This document shows positions 9,309 to 17,991 of a stretch of DNA of 64,000 bases, one piece after another. Under the pieces are notes generated by a model that was not told where the DNA came from, searched no databases, and saw nothing but the letters and a program-made list of their open reading frames with translations. A program made the position numbers and the translations under genes. The stretch comes from a virus: positions 1 to 64,000 of the IMG/VR virus record IMGVR_UViG_3300030333_002885. The stretch is one strand, 5' to 3'. Each line of letters starts with the position of its first letter. The stretch's first letter is position 1.

Positions 9309-10016
9309 ATGGCTAACATAAACAAAACATTTTTATTTCCAGTACCTAGTGTTTGGAAGGGACAAGACCAAGACGATGCACAAGTAGGTGTTGACACCTA
9401 TGTTGGTCCACAATATCTTTCTGTTATAATGAAGAAAGATGCTGATGGAAATAGAACTAGTGAGATATTTGATGTATATGATACTAATGGTCCTGAGTTT
9501 CCAACACCACCTATAGATACATATGTTGTTAGTCTAGATGCAGATAAGTATCCTATACATGCTGCTGCTATGTACGGTGGAGTATCAGCACCTCAGAGGA
9601 TAGAAGTTGTATGTGGTCCTTCATCAGAACCTAATCCTAAGATTGAAGATCCTCATCACTTCCATGAAGTGTATGATATGAGATCATTCTATTATGATCC
9701 TGCACTTAATGATGGTGCTGGTGGTTGGTCTACTCCTAGGTTCTCTAATCAACAACCTGATAATGATACACTTGATGATAATAGTTTTGGATGGGATTGG
9801 GTGAGAGCAGAGAGAACTGCTAGACTTAACTCTAGTGACACTCGTATTGCAGAGGACATGCCTGATGCAGTTAAGCAACGCTGGAAGGACTATCGTACTA
9901 AGTTAAGAAATCTCCCACAGGATTGGGCAGGTGTTGGTACTGCAACTCATTTGATTGTATGGCCAATGGATCCTGATGATCAGGACAATCCAAACTTCGT
10001 ACAAGTTGCTGACTAG
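9309..10016 (+). CDS. Fibre-associated protein with tail-assembly-chaperone-like domain, 235 aa
   Basis: The first 150 residues are an unassigned beta-rich domain. Residues 162-206 (WVRAERTARLNSSDTRI ... VKQRWKDYRTKLRNLP) match the helical pattern of the phage tail assembly chaperone domain, in which a basic RxxRxxLLxxTD-like helix is followed by W..YR..LR.LP. Proteins of this type usually follow the fibre gene they help to fold or attach. It is the last gene of the first fibre block; a strong terminator follows. Confidence 0.65.
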   Translation: MANINKTFLFPVPSVWKGQDQDDAQVGVDTYVGPQYLSVIMKKDADGNRTSEIFDVYDTNGPEFPTPPIDTYVVSLDADKYPIHAAAMYGGVSAPQRIEVVCGPSSEPNPKIEDPHHFHEVYDMRSFYYDPALNDGAGGWSTPRFSNQQPDNDTLDDNSFGWDWVRAERTARLNSSDTRIAEDMPDAVKQRWKDYRTKLRNLPQDWAGVGTATHLIVWPMDPDDQDNPNFVQVAD

Positions 10017-10048
10017 ACCTGAAACGAAATTCACTTTTTAGTTACCAG

Positions 10049-10079
10049 AATTCGGGAAAAAAATTCCCGAATTTTTTTT
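10049..10079 (+). terminator. Terminator closing the first fibre block
   Basis: AATTCGGGAA (10049-10058) pairs with TTCCCGAATT (10064-10073) around an A-rich loop, followed by eight T. A very similar sequence stands after the epimerase gene at 23653. Confidence 0.85.
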
Positions 10080-10099
10080 GACCTACAGGATTTTATAAA

Positions 10100-10831
10100 A
10101 TGTTTGACCTTAATAATGAATTAGAAATTAAAGTTGCTAGAGATATACTAGGCCGAAATGCTGTAGTTGTAGATAATTTTTATAAGAATCCAGATCAGGT
10201 AAGAGAGTTTGCTTTATCTAATATAGACAATAGGGGTAGAGAAGCACCTTCTATACCTGGTGGTAGAATATATGTTGATACTGATGAGGTTAAAGATAAA
10301 TTAAAAGATATTTTTCATACCTTATGTTTTGATCCAGATATATGGAGAAGGGATCAGGTATATGATGAAGATTTTTTTAATGAAAGGTGGGATGAGCAGG
10401 GATTCATGTGTAATGTTATAAATGATGATACTCTTTTAAATAATCCATTAGGTATCATACCTCATCAAGATTATTATCCATGTGATGATGATACCTTTAC
10501 TGGTATTATTAGATCTAGGTATGGATGTGTTATCTATTTAAATACTCCAGAAGAATGTCATGGTGGCACTAATCTTTATAGTTTTGGTGGTAATATAAGT
10601 ATTATGGAGAGAGTTACTAGTGGTATACCTAGATTAAATGATGCAACCCCAACAGAATTGTATAATCATATTAGATCTCACCTAGATAATGGTTACTGTA
10701 GGGTTGAGCACTCATTTGAAATGGTATATAATAGAATGGTATTGTATGAAGCTGATGTTCTTCACGGACAGAACGCAGAGTTAGGATACTTTACTAACTT
10801 TGATCGTATTAACCAAGTACTTTTTATGTAA
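10100..10831 (+). CDS. DUF6445-like putative 2OG oxygenase, copy 1
   Basis: The protein opens with VVVDNFYKNPDQVREFAL, typical of DUF6445, a phage family with an oxygenase-like fold. Candidate iron ligands are His122 and Asp124 in PHQDYY and His222 in DVLHGQ; Arg236 near the end (DRINQVLFM) could hold 2-oxoglutarate. It is 243 residues long. A near copy follows directly at 10833. It opens the sugar-modification block, so a carbohydrate or fibre residue may be the substrate, but that is inference. Confidence 0.65.
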   Translation: MFDLNNELEIKVARDILGRNAVVVDNFYKNPDQVREFALSNIDNRGREAPSIPGGRIYVDTDEVKDKLKDIFHTLCFDPDIWRRDQVYDEDFFNERWDEQGFMCNVINDDTLLNNPLGIIPHQDYYPCDDDTFTGIIRSRYGCVIYLNTPEECHGGTNLYSFGGNISIMERVTSGIPRLNDATPTELYNHIRSHLDNGYCRVEHSFEMVYNRMVLYEADVLHGQNAELGYFTNFDRINQVLFM

Positions 10832-10832
10832 T

Positions 10833-11576
10833 ATGGATCCTAGATTTGAACTAAATGATTCGTTAGATGTAAAAGTCTTTCAACATAAGGGTAGAGGTGC
10901 AGTCATTATTGATGACTTCTATAAGAATCCTGATGAGGTAAGAAAGTTAGCACTCACTGAACCTATCAGTGATGATGAAAAATTAGTTAGTGGATTTCCT
11001 GGTTGGAGAGTATTTAAAAAATTTGAATTTTTAGATACACGAATCTATGATTTATTCTTAGATTTGTGTTTCGATAATGATATTTGGAGAGCTGAGAGTC
11101 TAGGGGATGTAGCTGGTTTTGATATAAATTGGATGAACGCTGGATTTATGGTGAATATTTTGAATGATTCGTCATTGATGAAAGATCCTCTTGCTATAGT
11201 TCCACATCAAGATGCTTATACTGGTGTAAAAGAACCTGGTCTACCTAATTTTCAGTTTGGTGCTAACATATATTTAAATACTCCAGAGGAATGTGCAGGA
11301 GGGACTGCATGGTATAGTTTTGATGGTAAAATGAGTATACCTAAGAGAGAGATCAGTGGTATTCCAGTGCCACCTAATGCAGATAAGTTATCTAACAGGG
11401 AAATCTTTAATCATGTTAAGAAACATACACTTGGTCCTCGATGGAAACTTGAACATGAGTTTGAGATGGTGTATAATAGAATGGTATTATATCAAGCTGA
11501 TGTCTTACATGGTCAGAGTGTTGACTTGGGTATGTTTACCGACTATAATCGAATGAATCAGGTTCTTTTCATGTAA
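10833..11576 (+). CDS. DUF6445-like putative 2OG oxygenase, copy 2
   Basis: This is a tandem paralog of the upstream gene. It shares the DFYKNPDEVRKLAL start, PHQDAY (His125, Asp127), the YLNTPEECAGGTAWYSF block and the ADVLHGQ (His226) ... NQVLFM ending. I chose ATG 10833, one base after the upstream stop, because the longer in-frame start at 10800 lies inside the upstream gene and adds only shadow sequence. The two copies have diverged strongly in their middle parts, suggesting different substrates. Confidence 0.65.
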   Translation: MDPRFELNDSLDVKVFQHKGRGAVIIDDFYKNPDEVRKLALTEPISDDEKLVSGFPGWRVFKKFEFLDTRIYDLFLDLCFDNDIWRAESLGDVAGFDINWMNAGFMVNILNDSSLMKDPLAIVPHQDAYTGVKEPGLPNFQFGANIYLNTPEECAGGTAWYSFDGKMSIPKREISGIPVPPNADKLSNREIFNHVKKHTLGPRWKLEHEFEMVYNRMVLYQADVLHGQSVDLGMFTDYNRMNQVLFM

Positions 11577-11601
11577 CTATATAAATTGTTGAAACAATAC
11601 T

Positions 11602-12630
11602 ATGAGATCTAAGGCATTTTTTATTAATGGTGGAGCAGGTAGAGTTATCTGTTCTATCCCTGCACTTGAAAAGTATGCAGAAAATCACGACGATTTTATA
11701 ATCGTTGCAGAAGGTGGTATGAATTTCTTTAAAGGTCATCCAGTTCTGCATAAACATGCCTATGATATTTGGCATAAAGGATTGTTTGAAGATAAGATTA
11801 AAGATAGAGACTGTGTAACACCAGAACCATATAGAATGTGGCATTACTACAATCAACAGTGTAGTCTTGCTCAAGCATATGATATGGAAATCAATGGTTT
11901 AGATGAACCTAGAGAACTACCTGCACCTAATCTTAAGATTACTAAGCAAGAAGGTATAGGAGCAATACAAACCATTGAGAATATTAAGAGTCAATGTGGT
12001 AAAGATAAAGTAATTATAGTACAACCATTTGGTAGGGGTGTGATGAATACTGATGGATATATTTTTGATCCATCCTCTCGTAGTTTTAATGTGTCAGATA
12101 TATCTGAGATTATAAACACTCTTAAGAAAGACTATACTGTTATTGTTATGAGTGAATTTAAATTTGATACTGGTGATAGCAAATACAATCATGCATTCCC
12201 TGAAGTACCAGACATTCGTTTATGGGCAGGGTTAATTGAATGTGCTGATCATTTTCTAGGATGTGATAGTGTCGGTCAACATATTGCTAAGGCAGTTGGG
12301 ACAACAGCAACAGTTGTTGTGGGATCTACATACCCTATTAATATATCCTATCCTAATGATAAGGATGTTGACATCATTGATCTTGGTGAAGGTAAGAGGA
12401 CATTCTCTCCTCTTAGGTTGACTACAGAAGATCAGCAGGACATGCAGAATGATGAGTGTATGAGTATGAGTAAGGATGATATTAAAAATGTTATTGAATC
12501 ATGTAAGAAAAGATTGGGTAAGTCTAAAGATATTCCTATAGTTAAACAATCTGAACAGAAACAAGATTCTTGTTGTGAGGATCCTGCCTGTCCTACAAGT
12601 ACAGTTACTAAGAAGGGTTTTGGGAAATGA
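11602..12630 (+). CDS. GT9-like glycosyltransferase, 342 aa
   Basis: The fold pattern resembles GT-B heptosyltransferases of family GT9. It starts with FFINGGAGRVICSIPAL, like the G-x-GD-hh-h-t-P-hh start of ADP-heptose:LPS heptosyltransferases. A second Rossmann part begins near residue 135 (KVIIVQPFGRG), and the donor-site region FLGCDSVGQHIAKAVGTTATVVVGST resembles the D-S-G-hh-H-hA block of GT9. Neighbouring genes make ADP-heptose, so a heptosyl transfer is plausible. The Cys-rich tail (DSCCEDPACP) is unusual. The stop overlaps the next start by four bases. Confidence 0.65.
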   Translation: MRSKAFFINGGAGRVICSIPALEKYAENHDDFIIVAEGGMNFFKGHPVLHKHAYDIWHKGLFEDKIKDRDCVTPEPYRMWHYYNQQCSLAQAYDMEINGLDEPRELPAPNLKITKQEGIGAIQTIENIKSQCGKDKVIIVQPFGRGVMNTDGYIFDPSSRSFNVSDISEIINTLKKDYTVIVMSEFKFDTGDSKYNHAFPEVPDIRLWAGLIECADHFLGCDSVGQHIAKAVGTTATVVVGSTYPINISYPNDKDVDIIDLGEGKRTFSPLRLTTEDQQDMQNDECMSMSKDDIKNVIESCKKRLGKSKDIPIVKQSEQKQDSCCEDPACPTSTVTKKGFGK

Positions 12631-14531
12631 CACAGTGGATCGCAGCAGTTGCTAGAGGACACAATGCTGGAGTAGCATTGTTAAAAGATGGTCAGTTAGT
12701 CTTTGCTATGGAGGAAGAAAGACTTACTCGTGCAAAGTATGATGGTGGTCCCATAGCATCCATCCTTAAGATTAAAGAATATACTGACAGGTTAGACTTT
12801 TTTGTAACTGTTCATACTACAAGGTTGGATGCTCATCCAGACATGAAGTTGGATTATTGTCTAAATGATCCTTACTATGGTCTTGCTAGAAAGATAGGTT
12901 TGTTAAAGGATACTAATTCTCTCACTGAGGATGAGGTAAAGAAAAGAAAGTGTGGTGCTACTGTTCCTAAAAATGTCATTGACATGGGACACATACATCA
13001 TAGGACACATGCTGCTGCTGCATTTTATAACTCTGGATTTGAATCAGCAGTTGCAGTTATTGTAGATGGTGCTGGATCATGGTGTAAGTTTGGTGCTAAG
13101 AAAGAACAGGTTGAAGACTACTGGGAAACAGAAACTATATTTGATTGTGCATACCCTCATAAGTTTGACACAAAATATAAGCATCTAGGTTCTAAGTTTG
13201 CTTCACCTTTTAATTATTTTAATAATTTTGCTTCTGAATTTTGGTGTGGATATGGTGAGGATATAAACTGGGAGTCACCTCAGAATGATCATCACGAATT
13301 AATTGCCACACATAAATGTGGTATAGTAAAAACTTATGAGGCAGTGACTGAGTACTGTGGGTTCCCTGCTATTGAAGCAGGTAAAACAATGGGTCTGTCA
13401 CCATATGGAGGACCATGTGATTATATTCCAGACTTATTCCATAAGTGTGGAATGATACCAGTTAAACTTGCAGATAGTAATATCTTTACTCCAATGTATC
13501 CTAATGGTGCAATTCAAAATCTATGGTATGAACCTGAGATCAATGAGATTGTACCAGAAGTAGAGTATGAAACAGGGATAGATGATGATAGGATTAAAAA
13601 AGCATATGATTGTGAGGGTAGAAAGAATTTTGCATGGAAGGTGCAGAATGATACCCAAGAGCAGGTGTTAGAGTTAATTAGAAAGGCAGTGCATGATAGT
13701 GGAAATAGAAATGTTGTTGTGTCAGGTGGATATGGATTGAATTGTGTTGCTAATTATTGGTATCTTGATCAGTTAAAAGATGAAGGTATTAATCTTTATG
13801 TTGAACCTGTCAGTAATGATGCTGGTACAGCATTAGGTGCTGCATTATTATGGCATCATTATCATAATAAAGATCATAGAGTGCGTGAGCGTATTGATAA
13901 TCTTTATTTTGGTCCACAATACAATTACACAAATGAATACATTACTGACATGGTAGACTCTTATGATGCTGAAGTAAAAGATGCAACACATGCAGATGTT
14001 GTTAAACTTATTACTGATAAGAACATCGTTGCACTATTCCAAGGTAGATCAGAGGCAGGACCAAGAGCACTTGGTAATCGTAGTCTACTATATGATCCTC
14101 GTGATCCTAATGGTAAAGATCATGTTAATACATTAAAGAAACGAGAGTTCTTTAGACCATTTGCAGGTAGTATCCTTAAGGAACATGTACATGAGTGGTT
14201 TGATCTTCGTGGTATGGATGAGACTCCATTCATGATGTATGCTGTTAATTGTCAACCAGGTATAGAAGAAAAGATTCCTGCTATTATTCATGTTGATAAG
14301 ACATGTAGGATACAGACAGTAACAGAAGAACAAAACAAACATTACTATGACATCATCCAAGAATTCTTTGAACAGACTGGTTGCCCTATCATCTTTAATA
14401 CTTCCTTTAATTTGGGTGGAGAACCTCTGGTTGAAACACTCGATGATGCGTTACATACTCTTTCCAATAGTGGTCTTGAGTATTTGTATCTTCCTGAGTA
14501 TGGTAAATTAATTACGGTTAAAAATGATTAG
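12627..14531 (+). CDS. NodU/CmcH-type O-carbamoyltransferase, 634 aa
   Basis: The enzyme would move a carbamoyl group from carbamoyl phosphate to a hydroxyl, usually on a sugar. The N-terminal Kae1-like domain shows GHNAGVALL (residues 11-19), EEERLTRAK, and HIHHRTHAAAAFY with His124/His128 as metal ligands, then VIVDGAGSW. The C-terminal YrdC-like domain holds GRSEAGPRALGNRS (473-486), the carbamoyl-adenylate binding stretch, and FNTSFN. The length is normal for a full two-domain enzyme. It overlaps both neighbours. Context points to decoration of a heptose-containing glycan. Confidence 0.88.
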   Translation: MTQWIAAVARGHNAGVALLKDGQLVFAMEEERLTRAKYDGGPIASILKIKEYTDRLDFFVTVHTTRLDAHPDMKLDYCLNDPYYGLARKIGLLKDTNSLTEDEVKKRKCGATVPKNVIDMGHIHHRTHAAAAFYNSGFESAVAVIVDGAGSWCKFGAKKEQVEDYWETETIFDCAYPHKFDTKYKHLGSKFASPFNYFNNFASEFWCGYGEDINWESPQNDHHELIATHKCGIVKTYEAVTEYCGFPAIEAGKTMGLSPYGGPCDYIPDLFHKCGMIPVKLADSNIFTPMYPNGAIQNLWYEPEINEIVPEVEYETGIDDDRIKKAYDCEGRKNFAWKVQNDTQEQVLELIRKAVHDSGNRNVVVSGGYGLNCVANYWYLDQLKDEGINLYVEPVSNDAGTALGAALLWHHYHNKDHRVRERIDNLYFGPQYNYTNEYITDMVDSYDAEVKDATHADVVKLITDKNIVALFQGRSEAGPRALGNRSLLYDPRDPNGKDHVNTLKKREFFRPFAGSILKEHVHEWFDLRGMDETPFMMYAVNCQPGIEEKIPAIIHVDKTCRIQTVTEEQNKHYYDIIQEFFEQTGCPIIFNTSFNLGGEPLVETLDDALHTLSNSGLEYLYLPEYGKLITVKND

Positions 14532-15141
14532 CATTGATACTAATACAACACTGTTAGATTTCTCTCAGTATAATATTGATGAGGAAAAGATTGTTGTTAT
14601 CGATAATCTATTTCCAAATTGGTTTATTAGTTATGTTCATCGTCAGATTATGGACTCGTCTGGATGGAGGTTCGGTCACTATACTGAGTCTAGAAATCCA
14701 GAGAAAGAGATACCTGCATTTTCTCAGAAGATATTTCCTGACCCATTGTCACCTATATCTAATGACAGTTTATTCCCTATGATATATCATGCTGTTACTC
14801 ATAGTATGATAGACAATCCAGAGATAGGAGAGATATTAATTAACGGTCAGCAGTACTATCATAATACTATCTTCCATCAAGATTGTAAGGACAATGGTAT
14901 TACTATGCTTTATTATGTTAATGCAAATGCTAAAGAAGAATGGGGTGGAGAGACACACATTAAAGTACCTACTAGTTCTAAAGATAGCATTACAAATTCA
15001 GATGATATAATTAAAGTTGCTCCTAGACCAGGAAGAATTTGTTTATTCTTGGGTAAGTTAATGCATAAGGGAGAATCATTTAACTCTAAGACTAATACTC
15101 TTAGAGCAACCATAGCATATAAGATAGGTAGAGATGGCTAA
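14524..15141 (+). CDS. 2OG-Fe(II) oxygenase, 205 aa
   Basis: The iron-binding triad is clear: His118-x-Asp120 (FHQDCKD), His181 (LMHKGES) and Arg194 for 2-oxoglutarate. Strands around YYVNANAKEEWGGETHI and PGRICLFLG are typical for the prolyl-4-hydroxylase-like superfamily. It overlaps the carbamoyltransferase by eight bases and the cytidylyltransferase gene by eight. The position inside the sugar cluster suggests hydroxylation of a sugar, nucleotide sugar or fibre protein. The substrate is not known. Confidence 0.8.
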   Translation: MISIDTNTTLLDFSQYNIDEEKIVVIDNLFPNWFISYVHRQIMDSSGWRFGHYTESRNPEKEIPAFSQKIFPDPLSPISNDSLFPMIYHAVTHSMIDNPEIGEILINGQQYYHNTIFHQDCKDNGITMLYYVNANAKEEWGGETHIKVPTSSKDSITNSDDIIKVAPRPGRICLFLGKLMHKGESFNSKTNTLRATIAYKIGRDG

Positions 15142-15565
15142 ACCATTTATTCATGAGAAAAAATTGGTTAAGGTATTTGTCAATGGAACCTTTGACTTAC
15201 TACATCCAGGTCATATATCATTACTTAGCTGGGCAAAATCTCTTGGAGATTATCTTGTAGTTGGTATTGATACTGACGATAGAGTACGGGAAAAGAAAGG
15301 ACCAACCCGTCCCATATATAATCAGACTGATAGAGGAATCATGCTTGTTGCTCTTGAATCAGTTGATGAGGTGACTTACTTTCATAGCGATGAATCTCTA
15401 GAGGCATTGGTAAAAGAAGTTAAACCTGATATAATGGTGGTAGGTTCTGACTGGAAAGATAAATCAGTCATAGGTTCCTACTGGGCTGCCGAATTAAAAT
15501 TCTATGATAGGATAGAAGAGTATGCGACTTCAAAGACAGTACAATGTATTATTGATAGGGGATAG
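15134..15565 (+). CDS. rfaE2: HldE/RfaE2-type nucleotidyltransferase domain protein
   Basis: This is a cytidylyltransferase-fold protein of 143 residues. FVNGTFDLLHPGHISLL carries the H-x-G-H motif (His24, His27) that activates the nucleotide. VVGSDWKDKSVIGS near the end matches the C-terminal half of HldE, which joins ADP to D-glycero-beta-D-manno-heptose 1-phosphate. The kinase half of HldE is the next gene, overlapping by 44 bases, so the phage has a split HldE with the domains in reversed gene order. Glycerol-3-phosphate cytidylyltransferase is a less likely alternative. Confidence 0.8.
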   Translation: MAKPFIHEKKLVKVFVNGTFDLLHPGHISLLSWAKSLGDYLVVGIDTDDRVREKKGPTRPIYNQTDRGIMLVALESVDEVTYFHSDESLEALVKEVKPDIMVVGSDWKDKSVIGSYWAAELKFYDRIEEYATSKTVQCIIDRG

Positions 15566-16307
15566 TTGCACCGATGAATGGGTGTATGGATCCTGTGATC
15601 GTTTAAGTCCTGAAGGACCGATCCCTGTCATGAAGTATAGGGAGAAGCAGTCTGCTCCTGGTATGGCAGCGAATGTTTATGAGAATTTAAAGTCCCTTGG
15701 TATCAATGTAAACTTCTTGACTCATAAGGAGAAGATTACTAAGACAAGATATGTTCATGAGAAATCTAATCAACAGATCATGCGTCTGGATACAGAACCA
15801 GAGGTAGAACCATTACATCCTTCTCAAATTACTATGGCAGCAGTGCATCAAAGTTATGATGCTGTTGTCATATCAGATTATGATAAGGGGTTTGTATCTG
15901 TAGAAGACATTGAACATCTTGCTAGTAGGAATCCAGACATAAAAATATTTGTTGATACTAAGAAGAAGAAGTTACCTACACAGTATCCTAATATAGTATA
16001 TAAAATTAATCAGAAAGAATTTAATTTATTAGACCCAGATCATATACCTAAGGGTGAGAATATGATTGTAACTGCTGGTGCTGATGGTGCTCTATGGAAT
16101 AAGAAACAGTTCCAAGTACCTATCACTAGAGTGTTTGATGTAACAGGTGCAGGTGATACATTCTTAGCAGCATTAGTCTTCTATTATATACAGTTACCTT
16201 CTATGGAAGAGTCAATTGCTTTTGCTAATAGAGCAGCAGCAATTGCAGTCCAGAATCCTGGTACATATACTATGACTATGGAGGATGTGGATGGTATCCT
16301 CAAATAA
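15522..16307 (+). CDS. rfaE1: HldE/RfaE1-type heptose 7-phosphate kinase
   Basis: This PfkB-family sugar kinase has 261 residues. It shows GDSCTDEWVYG at the start, DRLSPEGPIPV (substrate-binding region of RfaE1), and DVTGAGDTFLAAL with the anion hole and catalytic Asp212 at residues 209-212. It would phosphorylate D-glycero-D-manno-heptose 7-phosphate at C1. It is shorter than the bacterial kinase domain (about 310), mainly in the middle. It overlaps the nucleotidyltransferase gene upstream by 44 bases and the next gene downstream. Confidence 0.8.
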   Translation: MRLQRQYNVLLIGDSCTDEWVYGSCDRLSPEGPIPVMKYREKQSAPGMAANVYENLKSLGINVNFLTHKEKITKTRYVHEKSNQQIMRLDTEPEVEPLHPSQITMAAVHQSYDAVVISDYDKGFVSVEDIEHLASRNPDIKIFVDTKKKKLPTQYPNIVYKINQKEFNLLDPDHIPKGENMIVTAGADGALWNKKQFQVPITRVFDVTGAGDTFLAALVFYYIQLPSMEESIAFANRAAAIAVQNPGTYTMTMEDVDGILK

Positions 16308-17307
16308 TATATTATCTTATAATTGTTCTCATGATGCTGCTGTATGTTATTTAAAGGATGGTAAGATAGAATGGTTTATAGAAGAAGAAAGAGTAAGTAG
16401 AAAGAAGCATGATTACAGACCATACTTATCATTGGTTGATGGTGTTAGAAGAGTAGATGATATAGACATAGCATTGCATACTACATTACATCATACTGAT
16501 GATCCAGAACTTGCTGACAGAGTATTAAATTTTACATGTGAATTGATACAGAAGGTGAAAGATAAACCTAATTTTATGGACTGTAGTGCTGAACATCATT
16601 TACATCATGCAGCACTAGCATTTTATAACTCTGGGTTTGAAGAGGCAGCATGTCTTATTGTTGATGGTGCTGGAGCATATGTTGAGGGTGGAGGACATGA
16701 GGTAGAGACAATTTATAAAGTATCTTATCCTCATTCATTTGATAAGATATATCAGAGAGCAGTACCTTGGTATAAAGGATCTACTTTGACTGACTATACT
16801 ATTGGTATAGGATTTGTTTATGCTGGTATCAGTGAGTACCTTGGGTTTGGTACTCTAGGTTGTGGTAAACTCATGGGTCTTGCTCCTTATGGTAAGGAAG
16901 ATCCTAATGTTAAATCATTTTTGGTAGATGGTGAGGTTGATAAAACCTTATGGGAGAGAGATCCTAATGGTGTTAAGTTTAAACCTTATGGTGATGTTAG
17001 TCCTGCTAATTTAGCATGGAGATGTCAGAAAGATTTTGAAACATATATGATTGCATTGATCAAGAAAGCATCAAAGGTTAGTAATAATATAGTATTGTCA
17101 GGAGGTTGTGCTCTAAATTGTGTAGCAAACTATGAGTACTTGAAACATCTTCCAGAAGGTGCTAAACTGTATGTCGAACCAGTGTCTAGTGATGCTGGTA
17201 CTGCTGCTGGTATGGCAATGTATGGTTGGAGAAACCTTACTAAGTCAACAGAAATTTATCCTTTAAAAGATTTGTATTGGGGACCACAACATGAGATATT
17301 GCTTTGA
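16285..17307 (+). CDS. NodU-type carbamoyltransferase lacking its C-terminal domain
   Basis: This is a paralog of the gene at 12627 covering only the Kae1-like N-terminal domain. NCSHDAAVCYL, EEERVSRKK, HHLHHAALAFYNSGFEE (metal histidines), VDGAGAYVEG, LMGLAPYG and LSGGCALNCVAN are all intact. The protein stops at YWGPQHEILL, the point that corresponds to about residue 430 of the 634-residue paralog. The whole YrdC-like domain that binds carbamoyl-adenylate is absent, and the HAD gene starts in the last codons. No frame carries remnants of the missing part. ATG 16291 is an alternative start. Confidence 0.75.
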   Translation: MWMVSSNNILSYNCSHDAAVCYLKDGKIEWFIEEERVSRKKHDYRPYLSLVDGVRRVDDIDIALHTTLHHTDDPELADRVLNFTCELIQKVKDKPNFMDCSAEHHLHHAALAFYNSGFEEAACLIVDGAGAYVEGGGHEVETIYKVSYPHSFDKIYQRAVPWYKGSTLTDYTIGIGFVYAGISEYLGFGTLGCGKLMGLAPYGKEDPNVKSFLVDGEVDKTLWERDPNGVKFKPYGDVSPANLAWRCQKDFETYMIALIKKASKVSNNIVLSGGCALNCVANYEYLKHLPEGAKLYVEPVSSDAGTAAGMAMYGWRNLTKSTEIYPLKDLYWGPQHEILL

Positions 17308-17632
17308 TATAGATGGTACGATATGTACACCTGGTACATGTAAGTCGTGTCAGTATGAAGGTGCTACTCCCAAGAAGGAGAGGATAGAAAAGATTAATAA
17401 GTTATATGAGGAGGGTCACTACATAATATACATGACTGCTCGTGCAATGGGTAGGAATCATGATCTTCCTAATGATGTAGCTACTGCACATGCAAAGGAA
17501 ATTATAGAACCCCTTACTAAATTACAACTAGATATATGGGGGTGTAAATATCATGAGTTGATCTTTGGTAAACCTCATGCCGATCTCTTTATTGATGATA
17601 AAGGCATAACCGATTATGATTTTTTTAAATGA
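17291..17632 (+). CDS. HAD-family phosphatase, 113 aa
   Basis: A small HAD hydrolase with the catalytic motif FDIDGTI (Asp6 and Asp8) at the start, YMTARAMGR as the Ser/Thr motif region, and LFIDDKG near residues 103-108 as the acidic metal motif. The pattern WGCKYHELIFGKPHAD is typical of small HAD proteins in capsule and LPS gene clusters. In this context it could be the heptose bisphosphate phosphatase step (GmhB-like), but it is much shorter than GmhB. The start overlaps the truncated carbamoyltransferase. Confidence 0.75.
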   Translation: MRYCFDIDGTICTPGTCKSCQYEGATPKKERIEKINKLYEEGHYIIYMTARAMGRNHDLPNDVATAHAKEIIEPLTKLQLDIWGCKYHELIFGKPHADLFIDDKGITDYDFFK

Positions 17633-17991
17633 AAGAAACTAAACCTAAATTTGTACCGAAAGGATGGGGTTGGGAGAAATGGATTGCCAATTCTCCTGAG
17701 TATTGTGGTAAGTTATTGTTTATTAAGAAGAACCACAGGTGCTCATGGCATTATCACATACTAAAAGATGAGACCTTCTACCTGCATTCAGGTATGATTC
17801 ATCTCTTCTATGGTAAGACAGATAATTTAGAGGATGCAAAGACTATGATCCTAGAACCTGGTGATAGTTTCCATTGTTGTAGGAAGACTAGACATCAGAT
17901 GGTAGCAATACAAGATGCAGAATTATTTGAATTTTCTACACAGCATTTTGATGAGGATTCACACAGAGTTATACCTGGAGATACTCTTTAA
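17629..17991 (+). CDS. Cupin-domain protein, 120 aa
   Basis: A single cupin barrel with a full set of metal ligands: His41, His43 and Glu48 in SWHYHILKDETF, and His89 in KTRHQM. The GWGWEKWI start is common in cupins of sugar clusters, such as sugar epimerase- or isomerase-like members. It overlaps the HAD gene by four bases. Its 3' end overlaps the 3' end of the minus-strand hldD gene by 23 bases. The substrate is probably a phosphosugar or nucleotide sugar. Confidence 0.7.
   Translation: MKETKPKFVPKGWGWEKWIANSPEYCGKLLFIKKNHRCSWHYHILKDETFYLHSGMIHLFYGKTDNLEDAKTMILEPGDSFHCCRKTRHQMVAIQDAELFEFSTQHFDEDSHRVIPGDTL

Noticed and set aside
17288-17640. Frameshift that would restore the C-terminal carbamoyltransferase domain
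   Set aside because: All frames were read; the following DNA encodes the HAD protein, and no GRSEAGPRALG-like sequence is present.
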